Source: Oscarella lobularis (taxonomy: Eukaryota; Porifera; Homoscleromorpha; Homosclerophorida; Oscarellidae). From it: a stretch of 64,000 bases of DNA. The notes beneath the pieces are model-generated. The model had not been told where the DNA came from, did no database searches, and saw only the letters and a program-made list of their open reading frames with translations. The stretch spans positions 1,048,536 through 1,112,535 of the forward strand of contig NC_089181.1 of NCBI RefSeq assembly GCF_947507565.1, written 5' to 3'. The translations under genes were made by a program, and so were the position numbers. Positions 11,306-21,632 of the stretch are shown piece by piece (positions within the stretch are counted from its first letter, which is position 1; the number at the start of each line of letters is the position of its first letter).

Positions 11306-12291
11306 CACTATATATGATGGCAAGTGCATTGCAGCTGTAAGATTGAGCTTGCTCTCTTCGCTGGCTGGTGTTCTGAACTTGTGCGCTTGGTCTAGAGTCA
11401 GATTCGATCCCGGAGCTGCGAGCGTTCCCTATTGGTCGTACGTTGTCCTCGAGCAACGACGCGTCAGTGATTACAGGCACTCTGTGTTGCATTGTGTGTA
11501 AGACCTGTAGGGGCTTGCGTGGCCGGAATGCCGCCAGGTGCGCTTGGTGGAGCATCACCCCTAGCTGCGGCTAGGCTCCGCTAATGGACGCGTCGGCTCA
11601 TGCGCTCTTGGTGATCGAGCAGAGTGTGCAAGCTTTGGGACAAGCAAGCAGTATACGCCTTTTCTTTTTGGATCGCTAAGCATCCAGACCTCTACGTGGC
11701 GCGACTTCGCGTACGTTTCGCGCATAGGAAATTTTATTACAGCCGAAAGCGCTAAATGGTGGAAGAACGCCAATGAACGTTGATTCATCATCGGAATGCA
11801 AAGTAATTTTCGCGAAAATTTTAACGCCAAAATCAGTTACCGTAAGATACGGTAAAGTTAGAGCACGTGCAAAATTGGCGCGACTTTTCTCAGCGAACCA
11901 GCGACTCGTTGCCCTCGTTGTCGCGGTGAATGGAAGAGCGAGCAGTGTGTACTGTACGTGCAGCCAATTTCTTTTTGACTGGATGTCAAAACACATATAA
12001 AAAGGTAAAACAATAATCAAAACACAGTATAAAAAGGTAAACGCAATAATCAAATAAATTCGCCGTCTACATGTTAATAAAGGCGTGCAACGTATTCACT
12101 AAATCATGCTAAGGAAACAACTCCGCTTGTAACTGCAATGCTTTGGTATTCTCTTTTTAGGTCAGGGGCAATGCTCGTGTAGTACATGTCATTTGGTGTT
12201 TTCAGCTCCGTATGATATAATCTGCAAAAAGCTCAAAATATGAATCTATTTCGCATCGTGTGCACGTTTCGTGAAGTATTTTCCTTTTTTC
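11306..12291. other. No recognised gene
   Basis: Several overlapping antisense open frames (11295-12053) show no motif. A short direct duplication (aaaaggtaaa-caataatcaaa) lies at about 12000-12050. Confidence 0.4.
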
Positions 12292-12780
12292 TCATTTGCC
12301 TTTCTCGCTGCAACGAACGCATAGCAGTCGACTATGCGTTGCAACTGGAAGATGAGGTAACGTTGCGTCGAGTCTCAAGTCCTTTCGTTGCCGTTTTCTT
12401 CCTCGACGTTTCCTCCCTGAATACCCTCCAATAAGATCGACCGCAAGCTCGAGACGAAAAGCGCGGAAATCTCGCTTGACGTGTCCTATTTCCGCGTGCC
12501 TGTCATCTACATGACCTTCGACAATGTAGGCGTTCAAATTTTGCAGCTTCCAAAAGCAACAAAGCCTATTATATAAGCTTATTCTACTTGTACGCCCGAC
12601 ATTGTACTGATCTGTTATTTGGTCCCCTCTATCAACCCCTCTCACGTTTGTAATTTAGGGTTCAAGTAGAGCGCTCGACCTGTACTCCTTGTCTACAGTC
12701 TCTTCGCGATGTTGTCGGAACAGTCCCATCTGCCGATCTTCGCAAATGTGCCGTCGATAAAAAGTGAACGTTTTGTCGAT
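12292..12780 (-). pseudogene. piggyBac transposase fragment (C-terminal part)
   Basis: Frame 12645-12292 reads MRGVDRGDQITDQYNVGR, a basic block (GRKRRGRKRQRKDLRLD) and LPHLPVATHSR, collinear with the piggyBac gene at 40398-41063. Just upstream, in another frame, HFLSTAHLRRSADGTVP matches HFLSTAHIPRLADGTLP of that gene. The hallmark 'RGVDRGDQ' of DDE_Tnp_1_7 is intact. The rest of the element is missing, so this is a truncated, frame-broken relic of the same family. Confidence 0.85.
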
Positions 12781-13239
12781 CGAACCAAAAGCAGGTCATA
12801 AGAAAATTTTTACAGAGGTACTTGTAGTATTCTCTTCTAACGTCTTCTTTCTTCGGAAGACCACTTTTGTAGTTTCAAAATTGGTCATGAAAAGCATGAT
12901 GCAAGGTAAGACATTTCTGGCTTTCAGTACATCACTCATGTTCTTTACACAGTTTTTTATTAGCTAAACTAAAATAAGCCAGAAGGACTGCTACCTGGCT
13001 AAACACATTTTGGGCTACCATGCGCCGGGACCTCCTCGATTTTTATTTAGACAAATACTAAACACAAAACAAGAGAACAGGAATAGAATGAACATAGGAC
13101 ACAATTACTCCCAGCTGAAGCACCGAACTGGAGCTCCAGCTGGGGAGGGCACGGAGGAAACAGAAATAGATGGGAAAACAGACTTAACTTTACGTAAAAT
13201 GATACGAGAATTCTCATGTTGAAGAGAGACAGACAGACA
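12781..13239. other. Probable 3' untranslated region of the non-LTR element and spacer
   Basis: Sequence downstream (on the minus strand) of the retrotransposon stop at 13240. No clear poly(A) tail or other feature was identified. Confidence 0.35.
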
Positions 13240-16200
13240 TTAACGCCAAAAATCCATGAATGCATTTTTGTGGTCGAGAAAATCCAAAGAAGGGCGTAGG
13301 GAAAATTGGGAGAAGAGACGCTTTCCGATGGGACTCCATCGGCCAAACACCTCGAAAACAAGCGGCTCGAAGAGGTATCCGAGTCGCGTTGCGTCGTCGA
13401 GGTACTTGGCCAACTTATCCTCTTCTCTTTTAGCCGCCGCGGCACCGTCTGAACAAGCACCTCGCGCGAGAACCGATCCAGATTGCGGGTGAATGACGCT
13501 GACATCCAAAAGCAGCTTTCTGCCGTCTTTGAAGTTAAAAACTCCAATGTCTGGACGCTTGTTGTCGTCGTCGAATTGATGCTCGCGTTCCAGATCGCAA
13601 AGGTAGTTGACCGAGTGCAGAAGGTTGATCCAGGTGTGTTGGATGGCGTTATGACGACGGACTGCACCCGAGCCGCGGGCGCACGTTAGGGTGTGATAGC
13701 CATCATTGTCGATTGCTGCCCCACAATCGCAGTGGTCAATGTCACGCAGGAAAGGAATTTCCGCCCCAAGTCGAAGCAATGCCGCAATCCGAAATTCGGC
13801 AGGCGAGACGGACAAAGCATTCGACGAGGGGAGGGCATCCAACCATGCAGCGGACTCTAAACCACTGGCGCTGCGGAGGCGGGCTTGCGAACGTTGGTCG
13901 CTGCGAGATATCAAGCGTTCAGCTGCTTCTGATTAAAGAATTTGTGTTAAGTTCGCTTGTAACTTAGGTTTCGAGTTCGGCAGATGTTCAGCATTTGGTA
14001 TTAGGCTTTTGATATCTTCTCCGACTGGATGTAAGCCAATTATTGCACGGAAGATGTGGCCTCCAAGGAATCGCTCGCTCGGGGTGGTGTCAATATTCGT
14101 AGGCGCTGACGGAAATTTCTCAATGCAGCCCGGAAGAAATGCGAGGGACGCAGCCCACGATCCGAGAAAAGCGCAAGGAGAAACCCGCGAAGCCGAAGAG
14201 AGACCAAATCCGCCATGTGACAAAGGAAGGCTGAGCTGTTGATGTTGGTCTGGAGAGACATTGATGATGGACTCCAAAGTCGAAACGATATTTTCATCAT
14301 GTAACTTTGCCGCGGATTCGATATCTGGTGGAGGGATTGATCGAAGGAGGTGTGTTAAGGTTGGGACTCCGCAGTAGCGAAGGAGTAAGGAAGCAACTTG
14401 GGTGTTCTTAATGCAACGAAGCTTTTGTAAGAAAGGCTGCTGTTTTCGTGCAAAATTCAAGCATTCTCGGTTGATGAATTTCGCGGAGCCGACGGGACTG
14501 CCAAGGATTTGCATGCCGTCCCTTGAGATAGAGGCGGCAAGGGGCCATTCGCCGACTTCACGCTGACTTAAAACTTCGCACTTGTCAGGACGAATCTCCA
14601 GACCAATTGATGCCATTTTATCCTGCAGAACTTCGTACGCTGACAGAACGTCCGCCTTTGGGCCAACAATAACTGCGTCATCAAGGTAGCTAACGACAAA
14701 ACCTTTGGAGCACTCCTCTGCAGCCGCTCGCAAGCAAGGTTGCAGAGCGAGCGCGAAAAGAAAAGGCCCCAAAGGGTCACCTTGTTCGACGCCCTCTTGA
14801 TATTCATTTTCTGTTGGAAGCAAAGTGCTGGCGGGAGGAAGTAGCAACGAGCAACAAACTTGTACAAAGATGGAAAGGATTCTGCCACTTCTTTGAGAAA
14901 AGAAGAGCGGCTGATGGAATTGAAGGCATTTCGAGCGTCAGTCTTCAGGATCATCCAATCAGGGTGCTGAGTGAACGACAGCTGAAGAAGGTGGATAAGA
15001 TGCTCCGCTCCGCCGGCCGTCGCCACCCCAAATTGGAATGGGTTGAAAAACGAAGCCATTTGAGATTTTAAAGCACTGCAAGCCGCTTTGGCCACGAGAC
15101 GGCGAAAGACGCTGCCAACCGCTATTGGCCGTACGTCATTGGCATTCTTTCGTAAAGCGATCAACCGAGCGCTTGCAAACGCTGTGGCGACATCAGAAGG
15201 AATAGATCCATCCAGAAATAAATTGCAGGCGCGAGTGAGCAATTCGATAGCTGCGTCATCGTGCAGGAGAATTCGTAAATGTTCGAAACGCCATCCATCG
15301 CAACCTGGGCTCGATCCCCGGGGAGCACTTTTTAGAGCATTTTTTATGCTCCGGGGAGAAACCTGCAGGCTTGCGCTGGAAATCGAAATATAATCCAACG
15401 CCGACGACGCCTTGGGATACTTTGCACACAGCTTTTCGATCGTTTTGTCCGTAAGAGGGGCAATGCCGGAGCTAGTTAGCATACTCGCCGCACGAGAAAT
15501 TTCACCATGACGCACTTTGCGTGTAATTGCCGACTGAAGCCTTTCAGAAAGCGAAATCTATCCCTCGTCTTCAGCTGCAGAAGAAGCAGGCGACTCGTTG
15601 GTGTTGCAGATCTGAGAATCACCGCCTGAAGATGACGCGACAGGAGCGGTTGAAAGCAATTCATCCCAACGGCGCTGAAGAAAAAGCTCAAAGCGTTGAG
15701 CACGAGAAAGAGAATTGTTGTTGTCCGCCTGGCAAGAATTTGGTTGAAGGACGTGCCTTGGCAATAAGAATAGGAGCTTCCAAGATTGCGAACAGGTGGG
15801 GTCGGCGATAATTAAATTGAGCGCGATCTTGCAGCAATCTGTGAAGGCATGGTGAAAATTACTCGAGAGCGTCTCGATTGACCGAGATATCGAACGGCCA
15901 AAATCTTGAAAGCAGAGAGAATCCAGAGATGTCTCGATCGGCTCTGGCGCTGCCTCCGACGTTTGAGGCATATTAACAGCTGGAGGCAATTCAACAGCTG
16001 CATGGGTGCCACCCAGATCATCATCCGATGCGGCGGTGTTAACTTTTGAGACTGCCACGCCGGTAGCAACGGGCTCAACGCAAACGTCCGAACCGTCATT
16101 TGTCCGTCTTTCTGGACAATCTTGTACGTGGGAATGAAGCCGTTGGTACAATTTGTCACAAAAAGGACAGAGACTCAGGTTGTACGTGTTGCGGAACCAC

Positions 16201-16331
16201 GTTGGCACACCAGCGGATTTGTGAGAGTCTCACAAATGCCTGTACAGATGTTTGCCCTTACTGACGTTCGAGCATCCTTGAACAGGGCATTTAGCCGGCA
16301 CCGGGAGTGTTTGGCGGTGATTCTTTGACAT
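13240..16331 (-). pseudogene. Non-LTR retrotransposon ORF: zinc fingers, RT, restriction-like endonuclease
   Basis: A Met at 16331 starts a frame with two zinc fingers: CPVQGCSNVSKGKHLYRHL, then an in-frame TGA near 16230, and CPFCDKLYQRLHSHVQDC. Frame 15515-14568 carries RT motifs (SSPGCDGWRFEHL, MILKTDARNAFNS). After a frameshift near 14845, frame 14847-13933 carries EGVEQGDPLGPF and the catalytic YLDDAVIVG. An in-frame TAA near 13933 separates the last part, which holds a CCHH knuckle (CDCGAAIDNDGYHTLTCAR) and a PD-(D/E)XK-type core (RPDIGVFNF, LLLDVSVIHP). Zinc finger, RT and C-terminal endonuclease in that order are the layout of R2/NeSL-like RLE-type elements. There is no apurinic-type endonuclease. 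About 1030 residues in all. The breaks mean this copy is inactive. Confidence 0.85.
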
Positions 16332-16739
16332 AACGAAAACCGTTAGTCGATGAGTACACGGGAAAATCCCGGAATCACGTCCTCAATGCTCTAAAAGAGC
16401 AACGATTTGGATTCAGAGATCCGAGTGGTGAAAAAAGTGAGCTTTGAGACGGTTCCGAGAGCAGAGGTTTGAACGTGTACTGTAGGCGTGTCCCCGCGGT
16501 GTGTCCTCAATGGTGTAGCCTGGGTAACGCTAACGCAGGCGCAGTACGGTAACTTTATTCGTAATCTCTACCAATCTAATATACTAATATACTGACATAT
16601 GCAATGCTATAACTCTTTATTTTTCAGAGGAAATCACATCCACAAAGCTCATCATACACTACACTCAAGACAAAATCATAACACTACCTCTTTCAAGTGT
16701 CCTCGCGGATCAGATCATACGTCGTCAATCTGTGTCAGT
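16332..16739. other. 5' flank of the non-LTR element; no gene seen
   Basis: Probable 5' leader of the retrotransposon (minus strand) followed by unassigned AT-rich DNA. Confidence 0.35.
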
Positions 16740-17225
16740 CTCACCTTTTCTTCTTTTTTAGGCGGCTCTTTCTCTGGACGTCGCACAGATTCTGGAGTAA
16801 CAGACTTCATAGACCCATTCACAATTTTTGCAGTAAATTTGCAACTCTCCATGAACGTAATTTTCAGTATCGCAGCAGCTTCAACTCCTGTCAACTGTTC
16901 AACAACTTCCCGCTTTGCGAGTGCGGTGACCTTCTCTCCGTCATTTCCTTAAATCAGCTAAAATTTGAACAGCGCCAATCTTCACTTTTTGAAAACTGCC
17001 GCAAAGTGAGCACTCTCCATACTTCGCACCTTCTGCAAAGGGAATTTTGCCTCTGCAGGTCAACGTCACGCATCGGACGAACTTCTTGAATCTTCCCGCA
17101 CCAATTACCTCGGCACCATTTATAACAAACTCTGACATACTATCACTCGTATCAACTTCAGCGGCATGAGCCGTGAATACGTAATCGCTTCGAATTGTCG
17201 CACAGAAGTGGAAGAATTGTCGCAC
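16740..17225 (-). pseudogene. RPA-like OB-fold/zinc-ribbon fragment
   Basis: Frame 17225-16941 includes VRCVTLTCRGKIPFAEG followed by GECSLCGSFQ, a four-Cys ribbon, then VKIGAVQILADL. After a stop the same frame continues with KVTALAKREVVEQLTG and ILKITF down to about 16740. This resembles the C-terminal zinc-ribbon OB fold of replication protein A-like single-strand-binding proteins that accompany transposons in invertebrate genomes. The assignment rests on pattern only. It abuts a RecQ-like helicase fragment on the same strand, so the two may come from one element or gene. Confidence 0.35.
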
Positions 17226-17524
17226 AGAAGTGGAAGAATTGTCTGCGTCTCAGAAACGACGGCAGTAGAGACTCCTTTTGCCTCAAGGCGTCGAACCGGA
17301 TCCTCCATCAAGGCAACAAGAGGAGAGACAACTACAACTATAGATGGTCGCTGATGCCTTCGCAGCTTGTCAAATGCCAACGGCAAGCAGAAAAAGCAAA
17401 GTGATTTGCCATATCCGGTTGGTAGAGATACAAACACGTCAAAACCGCGAACGACAGCGACTGCGGCCGGGAACTGCTCCGTACGGTCGCCAAGTTGGAG
17501 AGCAGACGCCAAGACAGCACTCAA
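17120..17524 (-). pseudogene. RecQ-like helicase fragment
   Basis: The 134-codon frame has Walker A LPTGYGKSLCF and motif Ia VVVVSPLVALMEDPV, preceded by FPAAVAVVRGFDVFV, as in RecQ-type DEAH helicases. The coding stops shortly after motif Ia, and the later motifs (DEAH, QxxGRxGR) are absent downstream. A related helicase start lies at 26196-26420 on the plus strand. Both are short 5' pieces of what is normally a gene of 600 residues or more, so this is a truncated copy. Confidence 0.75.
17192..17243. repeat. 22-bp tandem duplication
   Basis: The unit gaattgtcgcacagaagtgg plus aa is present twice head to tail, followed by a partial third unit. It lies where the helicase and RPA-like frames overlap and could account for part of the frame change. 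Confidence 0.9.
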
Positions 17525-17639
17525 ATTTGTTTAAGAGACTCGGACGCGACATCATAAATCAATTAGCTACGAGGTCACCTGACCTCGAGGAGGGTCGCTG
17601 ATTGTACCGCAGTGAACGCTGCGAGACACGCCCCAAAAC

Positions 17640-18340
17640 ACAAGTAGAGTGTGCGCATTACACGAGACCATCCTCCCCGAGCAAATGGTCTGGCATCCAG
17701 ACTAGGCCACACCAACGTCGGTTTGCGGTGTATACACTTGCATTTTATTCGGCATCAAGAAATCGAAGTCCCAGAACAGGCCCTTTCAGATCGAGCGTCG
17801 TATAACGAGAAATTCGTGTACGATAGACCATTTCCCCAGCTCAACGCGCGCCGAGAGCTTCCCAACGACATCAATCGGGGTCCTACTGATTCCCAAACCA
17901 TGCGCTCGCCCATGAATCTTGGCGGGGTCCTCAACTAAGGCTCATCGGGAGAAGAGAAGGTCCCGCTCCCGTATTAATTAGAAATTCGACATCGGTTTTG
18001 CCCAATTTTTCTTCGGTTACAACCGAACCAATCGCACCGCGAACGTGGCAGACCGAATTAAACACTCACGCCGACTGCGAACTCGTACTCGCACTACCGC
18101 TTTGCGCCTGTGACTCGTTTCGCGCCGCGACAGGAGCTGGCGATCCCTCGTCGCCTTCGGATTTTCCGTTCGCCGCGGACGCAGGGCAATCGCGCGCAAT
18201 ATGCCCGGGCTGATTGCACTTGAAGCATACACGAGCGTTTGTTCCTCTCGTGTTCGGGGTCCCATGGGATGCGCGTCTCCAGTCGCGATAATCGCTCCTT
18301 CAATTTCAGCAGCGCCGACGCTGTAGGGCGCACAAATGAG
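17640..18340 (-). pseudogene. Retroelement nucleocapsid-protease fragment
   Basis: Reading leftward from 18340, a CCHC knuckle CFKCNQPGHIARDC is followed by a Ser/Ala-rich linker, a stop, then the protease segment. There VEFLINTGAGPSLLP has Asn in place of the catalytic Asp of the usual DTGA. After a frame change it reads IVHEFLVI, a stop, and FDFLMPNKMQV, which corresponds to the flap and 'GxDFL' end of pepsin-like retroelement proteases. No RT follows on this strand. The Asp-to-Asn change and the stops mark it as dead. Confidence 0.7.
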
Positions 18341-18668
18341 ATGAACCACAAATGAGATCACAACGTCATGATGACGTCGCATGTCGTCACAGTGCCATCA
18401 CCAGCTCCATGATGCTATTCTACGCCGCAGACGTCAAATGCGTTTCAGATGTAGTAGAATTCTAAGCGCAACAGAAAAAGCGTGTGATCTCTTTTGTGGT
18501 TGACGCCATTATGCCGGCATGTCAGCGAGGCAAACTGACGACTGGCTCAAAAAATCACCTTTTCACAGTGAACCATTTAATCGTACTGTACGTAATATGT
18601 AATGTGTACATAGTGACCTATATGTATTTTTTACAGAACAAAGAACCGATGATTCGAAAAAGGAACCT
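18341..18668. other. Partial match to the 321-bp dispersed repeat
   Basis: Positions 18341-18400 share scattered words (caaatgagat, aaccacaaatgagatcacaac) with the middle of the repeat at 10074 and 60546. The rest is unassigned and ends at a splice-acceptor-like ttttttacag at 18629-18638. Confidence 0.35.
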
Positions 18669-19791
18669 TTGAAGCCAATTACGTTGAATGCTCCGATGGA
18701 ACGAGTTCAAATCGATCTCGTCGATATGAAGTCTCCACTTGTGACAAATAGAGGCCAGTCGTCCCGATACGTCCTGTCAATTATGGAGGTGTTCAACGGT
18801 TATGTTGTACTTCGAGCCCTTTTGGATAAAACAGCGAGTGCAGTAGCGGATCAGCTTGGAGACGTGTTGGCTATTATTGGGACTCCCAAAATACTGCCGT
18901 GCGACCAAGGGACAAATTTTAAAGGGGCACTGTAACGGTTTTTAAACCTATACTATTATTAAAGTTCTTACGTTTGCTAATCGTTTCGCGCCGGTTTTGG
19001 TGGCATTGTGTGCTTTGGCTACGAAAACGAAGCGTTTTAACTCTAATCACGGGCCTTCTGTGACGTAACTGGTCCACGCAGCTACCCGGATACAAAAAAT
19101 GAACGGGCGTTTATGTTGAAGGCGTCACCTGCCGAGAAAGTTTGAAGGAAAAAAGTGTAGATCGTAAGGACTGAAACCGTTCTGTTCTTACTTAAATTCG
19201 CTCACTACAAGCGGAAACGAGATGAAGCCAGAAATGCGCTTTTGCGCGTCATGCATTCGATGCTGTCTTCCGTGCCTTTCCGTTCGTATGTCTGTAAACC
19301 TGTAATTGCACGACGTGGGAGAACCTTTGCACATGATAAATTAAGTGAGACAATGAACAGCACGGAAGACAGCATGAAATGCATGACGCGCAAAAGCGCG
19401 CTTCCGGCTTTATTTCGTTTCCCCTTGTAGTTACCCAATTCAAGTCAGTACAGAACGGTTTCAGTCCTTACGATCTACGCTTCTTTCTTTCAAACTTTCT
19501 CGGCAGATGACGCCTTTGACATAAACGCCCGTTCATTTTTTGTATCCGGGTAGCTGCGTGGACCAGTTACGTAACAACGCTCTTGATAACAGAGTTAAAA
19601 CGCTTTGTTCTCGTAGCCGAAGAACACAATGCCAGCAAAACCAGCGCGAAACGATTAGCAAACGTAAGAACTTTAATAGTAATATAGGTTTAAAACCGTT
19701 ACAGTGCCCCTTTAACAATTTAGAATGGCTTACAGACAATAACGAATTGAAGAGCGACTGTATGCGATCAAGTACGGAAGAGTTGTGGTAG
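18669..19791 (+). pseudogene. rve integrase fragment interrupted by a fold-back element
   Basis: After an acceptor-like ttttttacag, the frame reads MERVQIDLVDMKSPL (first catalytic Asp), YVLSIMEVFNGYVVLRAL, DKTASAVADQLGDVL and ILPCDQGTNF (second Asp). The frame is cut at 18922 by a TTAA-flanked element. Resuming at 19712, it continues with NNLEWLTDNNELKSDC to a stop at 19791. Removing the insert and one TTAA joins NF to NNLE in frame. The core resembles Gypsy/Ginger integrases, but the third catalytic Glu is not found, so the piece is truncated. Confidence 0.75.
18923..19711. mobile_element. Fold-back MITE with TTAA target site
   Basis: TIRs begin AGGGGCACTGTAACGG and are inverted at 19711. 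TTAA stands on both sides (18919-18922 and 19712-19715). The arms run almost the full length: about 330 bp of each half is inverted relative to the other, around a short unmatched centre near 19290-19340. A TTAA target fits piggyBac- or Kolobok-mobilised elements. No coding capacity. Confidence 0.9.
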
Positions 19792-20647
19792 AATCCAACG
19801 TAGATTTTCGAATATAGATGGCAGCTCCAGAAGTGGACGACATCAAACAAAATATTTTCAATGATAGAGATGATAACTGTCATTTGCTCAAGTTGCAGTC
19901 TTCTGTCAATTAAATATTTAGATAATAATGGCTTCGTTTACCTACGCATACACAATCGGGTGGCCCATCTCATTTAATAACGAAAAGCTTAAAAGACGTT
20001 ATAGAAAGGGGCTACACGACTTTGGCAGAACCAGTCCTTGCTAGCCTTTGAAAGCAGGATGTCGGAGACGCAGAAAAACTATTTAAAACAGAGAGAAAGG
20101 TTTATCTGTGACACAAAGTTTTCGAAGGTATGCGGGCTGAGCTAGCTGCAGCGCAGTAAATACCACTACAGTAGTACTGTTCCTCATACGACCACCCTAA
20201 AAATTGGTCGCTTAACAGAACGGTGAAAAAGATTCTTAGAGACCTTTATAACAAATATACGGAGCCTCTAAGGCTCACAATTTTGCTGATGGAATGTCGC
20301 CAGTTAGACATTTGTTGAACTAATTTTAAATGATTACGTCTCACTTTGATTTTTTAAGAAAGTATCAATATGCGAAGCAAGCGAAGGAAGTATGTTTCCA
20401 TTTAAATACACCGTACAACATTTTTAAATTAGGTTTTTATTTAGATATTTCCAACTTTATATTGACAAAAGACGTTTACTAGAGACATAAAGCGATTCGC
20501 GATACCATGAGTGCTATATTTTCTGATTCTCCATCTAATGATGAATATGGCTTTGTTACAATCAAGGCTCGTTTCCCAAATTCTGCATAAAAACTCGTGC
20601 TTTCAACTGTCAAAGCACACTTAAAGTTTATGACACATGATTAAATA
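19792..20647. other. No recognised gene
   Basis: AT-rich spacer with short unrelated open frames. No TIR or array seen. Confidence 0.4.
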
Positions 20648-20904
20648 ATTCCCCGAACACCAGGGCGCGCGCGTGCTCGAATGGTTTTTCAAACGTGATA
20701 GTCCAAAAGTCGAAGTGTTTTATATCGGTATACCCTGACGTCACATTCGCACTTAGGCGAATCACACACAAAGGTGCCTTAATGACATCAGTCATTGTGA
20801 TGTCATACTCTCCCGTATTTTTGAACAAAATGTACATTTGTTAAAAGGTGACGCCACAGTAGATGGAAACCCGGATTGTGGCTTAAAACTTTTCAGGAAG
20901 GAGG
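20648..20904. repeat. Dispersed repeat R250, copy 1
   Basis: Starts attccccgaacaccagggcg and ends aaaacttttcaggaaggagg. It matches 33916-34163 over its whole length with scattered differences, in the same orientation. It has no TIRs, so it is not an ordinary MITE; a SINE, Helitron derivative or LTR-like fragment is possible. Confidence 0.85.
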
Positions 20905-21379
20905 CATATTATACATGCTACTTTATCAAGAATAAATACATAACGTGCACATAGCAATGAGCTTTATCAGTAGGGCTCATAAAGGGAGCAGAGTAAAAGA
21001 GCACGTTGGGATAGGAGGGGTATAGCTCTGTGTCGCAATGCAAAGTATGCAAATAGGCTTTACTAAAATTAGAGTGATAAGAATGTGCTCCGGGTTTTTG
21101 GGGATCCTAGGATGGCTCACGAAAGGCCATCTTTATCTAGTACGGGACCAACACCTTCACACCTTCGAAGTTTTCTCAGTGTCTTCTCGTTGTCTCTGGT
21201 GTTCATCCAGCTGAAGCCAGGCGTCGTCTTCCGGCCTTGACGCTCGAATGGCAAAAAGGCAGCGCGTGGATCGACGCAATGACGCGCGATCTCGCGTCGT
21301 GTCGCAAATGCGTCGGAGCCTACCACGCGGCCCGAAAAGCAGACGCCGACAACTATGGCGGCCGTCGATTGTTCGAATA

Positions 21380-21632
21380 CTAGGTAAATCGGCTAATTTC
21401 TTCGCTCGGAAAACTTGGCAACAAGGGCGTGGGTGTAATAATGCAGCGGGTTTTGCTGTCCAAAAGTCCTCTGCATGAATTCCCGGAAATCGTCCATTCG
21501 ACTACGTCGTTCAGATCCGCCATCAACGCACGATATTCTGCTTGCGCCCTTCCTCTTAGCAAAGCGACGGCTTGGCGTAGTCGAACACGTCGGTTCTATC
21601 GCTCGAAATCGCCGACGGCGCTGGAACATTAA
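21380..21632 (-). pseudogene. Gypsy gag fragment
   Basis: LRGRAQAEYRALMADLNDVVEW followed, in a shifted frame, by DDFREFMQRTFGQQNPLHYY and THALVAKF matches the capsid region of the Gypsy element at 55621-56982 (LRGRAQAEYRALM, FIRTTFGPKNPMQHF, TRALIG). It abuts the broken 3' end of the hAT gene to its right, at about 21632. Confidence 0.8.

Noticed and set aside
14009-15393. Long plus-strand frames across the non-LTR element
   Set aside because: Antisense shadows of the RT/endonuclease ORF.
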